Shown: piece by piece, positions 50,401 through 53,051 of the stretch
Layout of the letters: each line of letters starts with the position of its first letter
How positions within the stretch are numbered: the stretch's first letter is position 1
Assembly (NCBI RefSeq): GCF_003932895.1
Contig: NZ_RQYW01000016.1
Location: forward strand, 1 to 53,051
Length of the DNA stretch: 53,051 nt
Source of the DNA: Leptotrichia sp. OH3620_COT-345
GTDB lineage: Bacteria > Fusobacteriota > Fusobacteriia > Fusobacteriales > Leptotrichiaceae
Direction: 5' to 3'
Program-made: the position numbers and the translations under genes
Notes under the pieces: model-generated
What the model saw: the letters and a program-made list of their open reading frames with translations, nothing else
Databases searched by the model: none
What the model was told of the DNA's origin: nothing

Positions 50401-53051
50401 AAGAGAGGAAGCAAAGAAGCATCCGCAAATGCAGTATTTGCAAGAGAATTGGTAGCAGGAGGTACAGCATATACATCAGGTCAATCGAGTGTCATTGAAG
50501 GAAGAAGTGTAATAGTGGACAGCACAAAAATAATTCCTCAGAGTATACCACAGGCAAACGGAGAAGTAAGAACGACTTCTTCAGGAGGAAGCGGGAAAGC
50601 TGTAAATGTAATGGTAAACAGAGGAATAACAGGTACAAACGGGAAAATACATATAGTAGGTAATACAGCAACGATAGCGGATATAAAAAATACAGGGACA
50701 ATATCAGTAAATCCTTCATTTTCAAATTCACTGTTTATTAAAAATGTAAATCCGTCATCAATGTATATCATGGAAACAAGGGGAAGATACATTAATCTTA
50801 ACGGGTATCTCGGAAGCGAATATTTTTTAAATAAAGTAGCATATAAAGAGGATTGGAGCAGGGTAAAGCGACTTGGAGATGCTTATTATGAAAACCAGAT
50901 TATATCCAAAGCGTTAAATGAAAAACTGGGAACAGGTTTCATAAACGGAAAGTCCGGACAGGAACTTGTAAAGAACATGATGGACGGAGCGGAAACGGAA
51001 GCAAAAGCTCAGGGATTGAAAGTAGGAGAAGCACTGACAGCAGAACAGGTAAAAAATCTGAAAAAAGATATAATATGGTATGTATATACTGAAGTAAACG
51101 GTCAGAAAGTACTCACTCCTCAAGTATATTTGAGTAGAACAACTCTTGCAGGGCTGGAAGAAGACAGCAGAAGCAGAATAGGAGGAAGTGAATATACAAG
51201 TCTCAAAACAGAAGATTTAGTCAACAAAGGAATGAAAATAGGAAATAAAGGAACAACGATAGTTGACGTAAAGACGTTAAAAAATGAAACATTGACAAAT
51301 CAACTGTCGGAAATATCAGGAGATACAACGATTGTAAAATCTGAAGGAGACATAAGGAATATAGGCGGAAAAATATCCGGAAAAGATTTTGTCGGTTTAA
51401 CATCTGCAAAAGGGGACATAGTAAATGAAACAACAAAAGTGACGACAGTTCGTAATACGGGAGCATATGACAGGACAAAATACGAAGAAGTAGGGAGTAT
51501 AGGAGAGATAGACGGAAAGAAAATTTATCTTTCAGGAAAAGACTATAATTCAACAGGGGCAATATTAAATACAGAAAATCTGGTATTGAACCTAAGCGGA
51601 GATATAAATGCTTCTTCTCTTGAACTTGAAGGAAATGATAAGCTTGGAACAAACAGTAAAAACTACAGTACATTCAGCTCGAAAGAAAATGCAGGCTCAG
51701 CTATAGTAACAAAAAAAGTGAGCGGAACGGTAAATAATATCAATTTAACAGGTTCCGCATTTATAGCGGAAGACGGAAAGGGTCTTTCAGTAAAGAATGT
51801 AAATGTGGAATCGGCAGTAAACAAATATGATGAATACAGAACAGCTTCGAGCAGCAACACATTTACAAAGAAGAACAGCACAATGAAATCCCATACTGAA
51901 GAAAATGCGGCATCAACTTTTGCAATAGAAAAAAATGCACATATATCGGGAACAGTCAAGGCAATAGGGAGCAATGTACTGTTAGGACAGGACAGTTATG
52001 TGGGCGGAAAAGTAACAACGGATTCAAGGGAGCTACATAACAGTTATTATCAGGAAGATAAGAAAAGCGGGTTTAGCGGAAGTATAGGAAAAGGGAGTAT
52101 TACAGCAGGTTATGGCAAGAACAGAAATACCTATGATGAAAAAAGTGTAATAAATGCAAAATCAAATTTACAGATAGGTGACGGAAGTGTATTAAATAAG
52201 GGAGCGGAAATAACAGCTACCAATTTTTCGCATGGTCAAATATCAATAAATAACGGGGATGTAGTATACGGAGCAAGAAAAGACACAAGAGATGTGACTA
52301 CTACAAGTAAGAGCAGCCGGATAGGAGTCAGTGCAAGTGTAAAGAGTCCCGCTCTTGACAGAGTAAGACAGGCAAAAGATACTGCTAATCAGATAAAAAG
52401 CGGTGACAATATAGGTGGAGCCGTAAATATAGGTAATATTGTGACAGGAGTAATATCGGGACTTGCAGGAAATCAGGGTAACAGACAGGGAAGATATGAT
52501 TCAAGAGGAAGTGTAGGAAAGGAAGGAGTAAAATCTGCCCTTGCCAATAACAACTTTTATGCAAATATAGGTATAAATGCAGGAATTAATACTTCAAAAA
52601 ACGAAACAAATTCTCATACGGAACATGCAGTAGTAACAACAATAACGGGACTTGACGGAAATTCAAGTATAACATACAATAATGTAAAGAACATAACTTA
52701 TAAAGGAACACATGCAGAAGACACAACAATGATATACAATAATGTGGAGAACATAAATAAAGAAGCAGTGGAACTGAATAACAGATATTCTTCAAGCGGA
52801 AAAAGTACGGGAATAAATGCAGGAGCAACAGTAGGCTATGGACATAAGTTACAGACAACGGGAAATGGTGGAAGTATATCATTTAATAAAAGCAATATGA
52901 ATACAACAGAAACTATTCATCATAACGGAAGCTTCTTAAATGTAAATGAAGTACATAACAATACAAAGAATATGAAGTTAAAAGGTTTTAATCAGGAAGG
53001 CGGAACGGTAACAGGAAACATAAAAAACCTTGAGCTTGTATCAGTTCAGAA
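47476..53051 (+). CDS. Giant TpsA exoprotein, filamentous hemagglutinin/CdiA type (partial, 3' end outside)
   Basis: Open from ATG at 47476 (AAAAGGAGA upstream) to the window end: 1858 codons with no stop. A signal peptide (MKKIIAIMFLYIMSFNIFS) precedes the TPS secretion domain, with NNFLEYNVGKEGQILNN and the conserved NPNL at 96-99. About residues 300-800 are short beta-helix repeats (GNINLTGNVENTS, KNSGHIRSLDNVNI). A conserved FHA/CdiA module lies near 1110-1220 (RVKRLGDAYYENQIISKALN, LTAEQVKNLKKDIIWYVYTE), and FHA-2-type repeats follow (KKSGFSGSIGKGSITAGYGK). The protein is exported by the neighbouring TpsB. Whether it ends in an adhesin or in a contact-dependent toxin tip cannot be seen here. 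Confidence 0.93.
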   Translation, partial: MREVNKRMKKIIAIMFLYIMSFNIFSDGVILDPNSPYNTKIDRSSSGVPVINISTPNNSGISINNFLEYNVGKEGQILNNADNLGRSHLGGIINANPNLGPHQAANLIILQVNGANRSQIEGYIEALSRQRVNVILGNENGIYINGGGTVNIKNFIPTTGKINLKDGQFVGIDVEKGQIIVGLNGFDASRTDFVDLISKSVTLQGNVVGNEIKAVTGSNNVDKDGNIQKNGKGTPSSVAIDASSLGGMYANTVKIISTDKGAGVNSDAFIVSANSKLEVTADGKVKVKKVQGKGIEIKGSEYEQTDLSYSEGDINISAGTIKLSGTGTQSTGNINLTGNVENTSALYAKGTLITGMLKNSSDIQTGKNLDIFGDLKNSGHIRSLDNVNILGNLNNKGNIETNSNINVKNTVSSGTISGKNITTGKLDNNGSLNVNGNLTTEDILNKGNILVSGIMKSGNVSNEGKVLVNGTIQLLNTKTSGILAAGDNIAVKNIENGGEFATKQNIFVEGSFINTGKIEGNDISVKGTSLSNKGSIKGKNIFATVNDTKNEGEIHISENIAFVTENLTNTKEILAGNDISSNNVNLINTGKIASNGKINFNNSSISNKGEILSNTIEMQDVSKYENTGHIKGDTTTLTTVNDINLTGTLHGENNLTIKGNNIVNIGKTTGIGKISITSNDFTNNSELSSDSVTVTASGNVINNSMISGEKGTIKGKELYNNDLIAVNGDLEIEVQNKIVNSAGKVIYAGKSSILKGKEILNNRGDILGGNISLEASKVRNEVGTIQGTGNIDIKSSSFENIGEVTDINRYELYYETWDGKRLSEGELVNWERYDDPGVMKGKHSHNATGPQRQWLENYILNSERITGYKSYLLTSEPDTVSGVIGLQGDYTFASNTARFPVKALEGKLESRANTNYGRVTAGGNITINSSDVVNKDGFISAGNTADIKADRIENTVTTGNGVQLKDGRERIYLRFKRGSKEASANAVFARELVAGGTAYTSGQSSVIEGRSVIVDSTKIIPQSIPQANGEVRTTSSGGSGKAVNVMVNRGITGTNGKIHIVGNTATIADIKNTGTISVNPSFSNSLFIKNVNPSSMYIMETRGRYINLNGYLGSEYFLNKVAYKEDWSRVKRLGDAYYENQIISKALNEKLGTGFINGKSGQELVKNMMDGAETEAKAQGLKVGEALTAEQVKNLKKDIIWYVYTEVNGQKVLTPQVYLSRTTLAGLEEDSRSRIGGSEYTSLKTEDLVNKGMKIGNKGTTIVDVKTLKNETLTNQLSEISGDTTIVKSEGDIRNIGGKISGKDFVGLTSAKGDIVNETTKVTTVRNTGAYDRTKYEEVGSIGEIDGKKIYLSGKDYNSTGAILNTENLVLNLSGDINASSLELEGNDKLGTNSKNYSTFSSKENAGSAIVTKKVSGTVNNINLTGSAFIAEDGKGLSVKNVNVESAVNKYDEYRTASSSNTFTKKNSTMKSHTEENAASTFAIEKNAHISGTVKAIGSNVLLGQDSYVGGKVTTDSRELHNSYYQEDKKSGFSGSIGKGSITAGYGKNRNTYDEKSVINAKSNLQIGDGSVLNKGAEITATNFSHGQISINNGDVVYGARKDTRDVTTTSKSSRIGVSASVKSPALDRVRQAKDTANQIKSGDNIGGAVNIGNIVTGVISGLAGNQGNRQGRYDSRGSVGKEGVKSALANNNFYANIGINAGINTSKNETNSHTEHAVVTTITGLDGNSSITYNNVKNITYKGTHAEDTTMIYNNVENINKEAVELNNRYSSSGKSTGINAGATVGYGHKLQTTGNGGSISFNKSNMNTTETIHHNGSFLNVNEVHNNTKNMKLKGFNQEGGTVTGNIKNLELVSVQ

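Overview
The window is about 53 kb of very AT-rich bacterial chromosome. Its genes point to a diderm (Gram-negative-type) rod: MreC, LolA/LolCD-type lipoprotein export, KdtA and LpxL-type acyltransferases, and a two-partner secretion pair. They are mixed with genes more often seen in Firmicutes (RNase M5, RNase Y-YmdB, TrmL, a class II mevalonate-type HMG-CoA reductase). That mixture plus the base composition fits Fusobacteriota, most likely Leptotrichiaceae. This is an inference from gene content; no rRNA or tRNA gene is in the window to confirm it.

Layout. 1-2652 is a CRISPR array with 41 identical 30-base repeats (the first lacks one base at the window edge) and 40 spacers. No cas gene is visible. 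Next is a gene for an unusual protein joining an RNA polymerase alpha C-terminal-domain-like segment to a sigma-70 region 4, broken by a one-base frameshift (2807-5055). The minus-strand pair mvaS-mvaA starts the mevalonate pathway (5136-7631). A secreted M13 metallopeptidase and a minus-strand EF-G-like GTPase follow. A long rightward block then runs mreC, lolA-like, recO, PTS IIA, nrdR, ftsB-like, a membrane protein, a Deg-type protease, a Lol/MacB-type permease and ATPase, dinB, a 49-residue ORF, pepD and rnmV (12420-23286).

The middle (23.5-36.5 kb) holds hpf (minus strand), ridA, cls, truB, ruvC, trmL, thyA, folA, a TetR regulator, a DUF374 acyltransferase, metG, a TPR lipoprotein, a TlpA-like thioredoxin lipoprotein and rpsO. 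From 36.6 to 44.9 kb come an LpxL-type acyltransferase, a small lipoprotein, rny, ymdB, prmA, cmk, hup, kdtA and trmB. The last 8 kb is a TpsB/TpsA two-partner secretion locus; the giant exoprotein gene starts at 47476 and is still open at the window end.

Most of the window is ordinary housekeeping. The less ordinary signals are: two spacers that read 19 bases of the same target on opposite strands; the frameshifted alpha-CTD/sigma-4 gene beside the array; a family of five imperfect intergenic repeats (near 23.4, 24.7, 28.0, 42.7 and 47.3 kb) with inverted GAATGT(C/T)G-type ends; and two genes (thyA and the 49-residue ORF) whose strong Shine-Dalgarno sequence is separated from the start codon by a foldable insert that would restore normal spacing.
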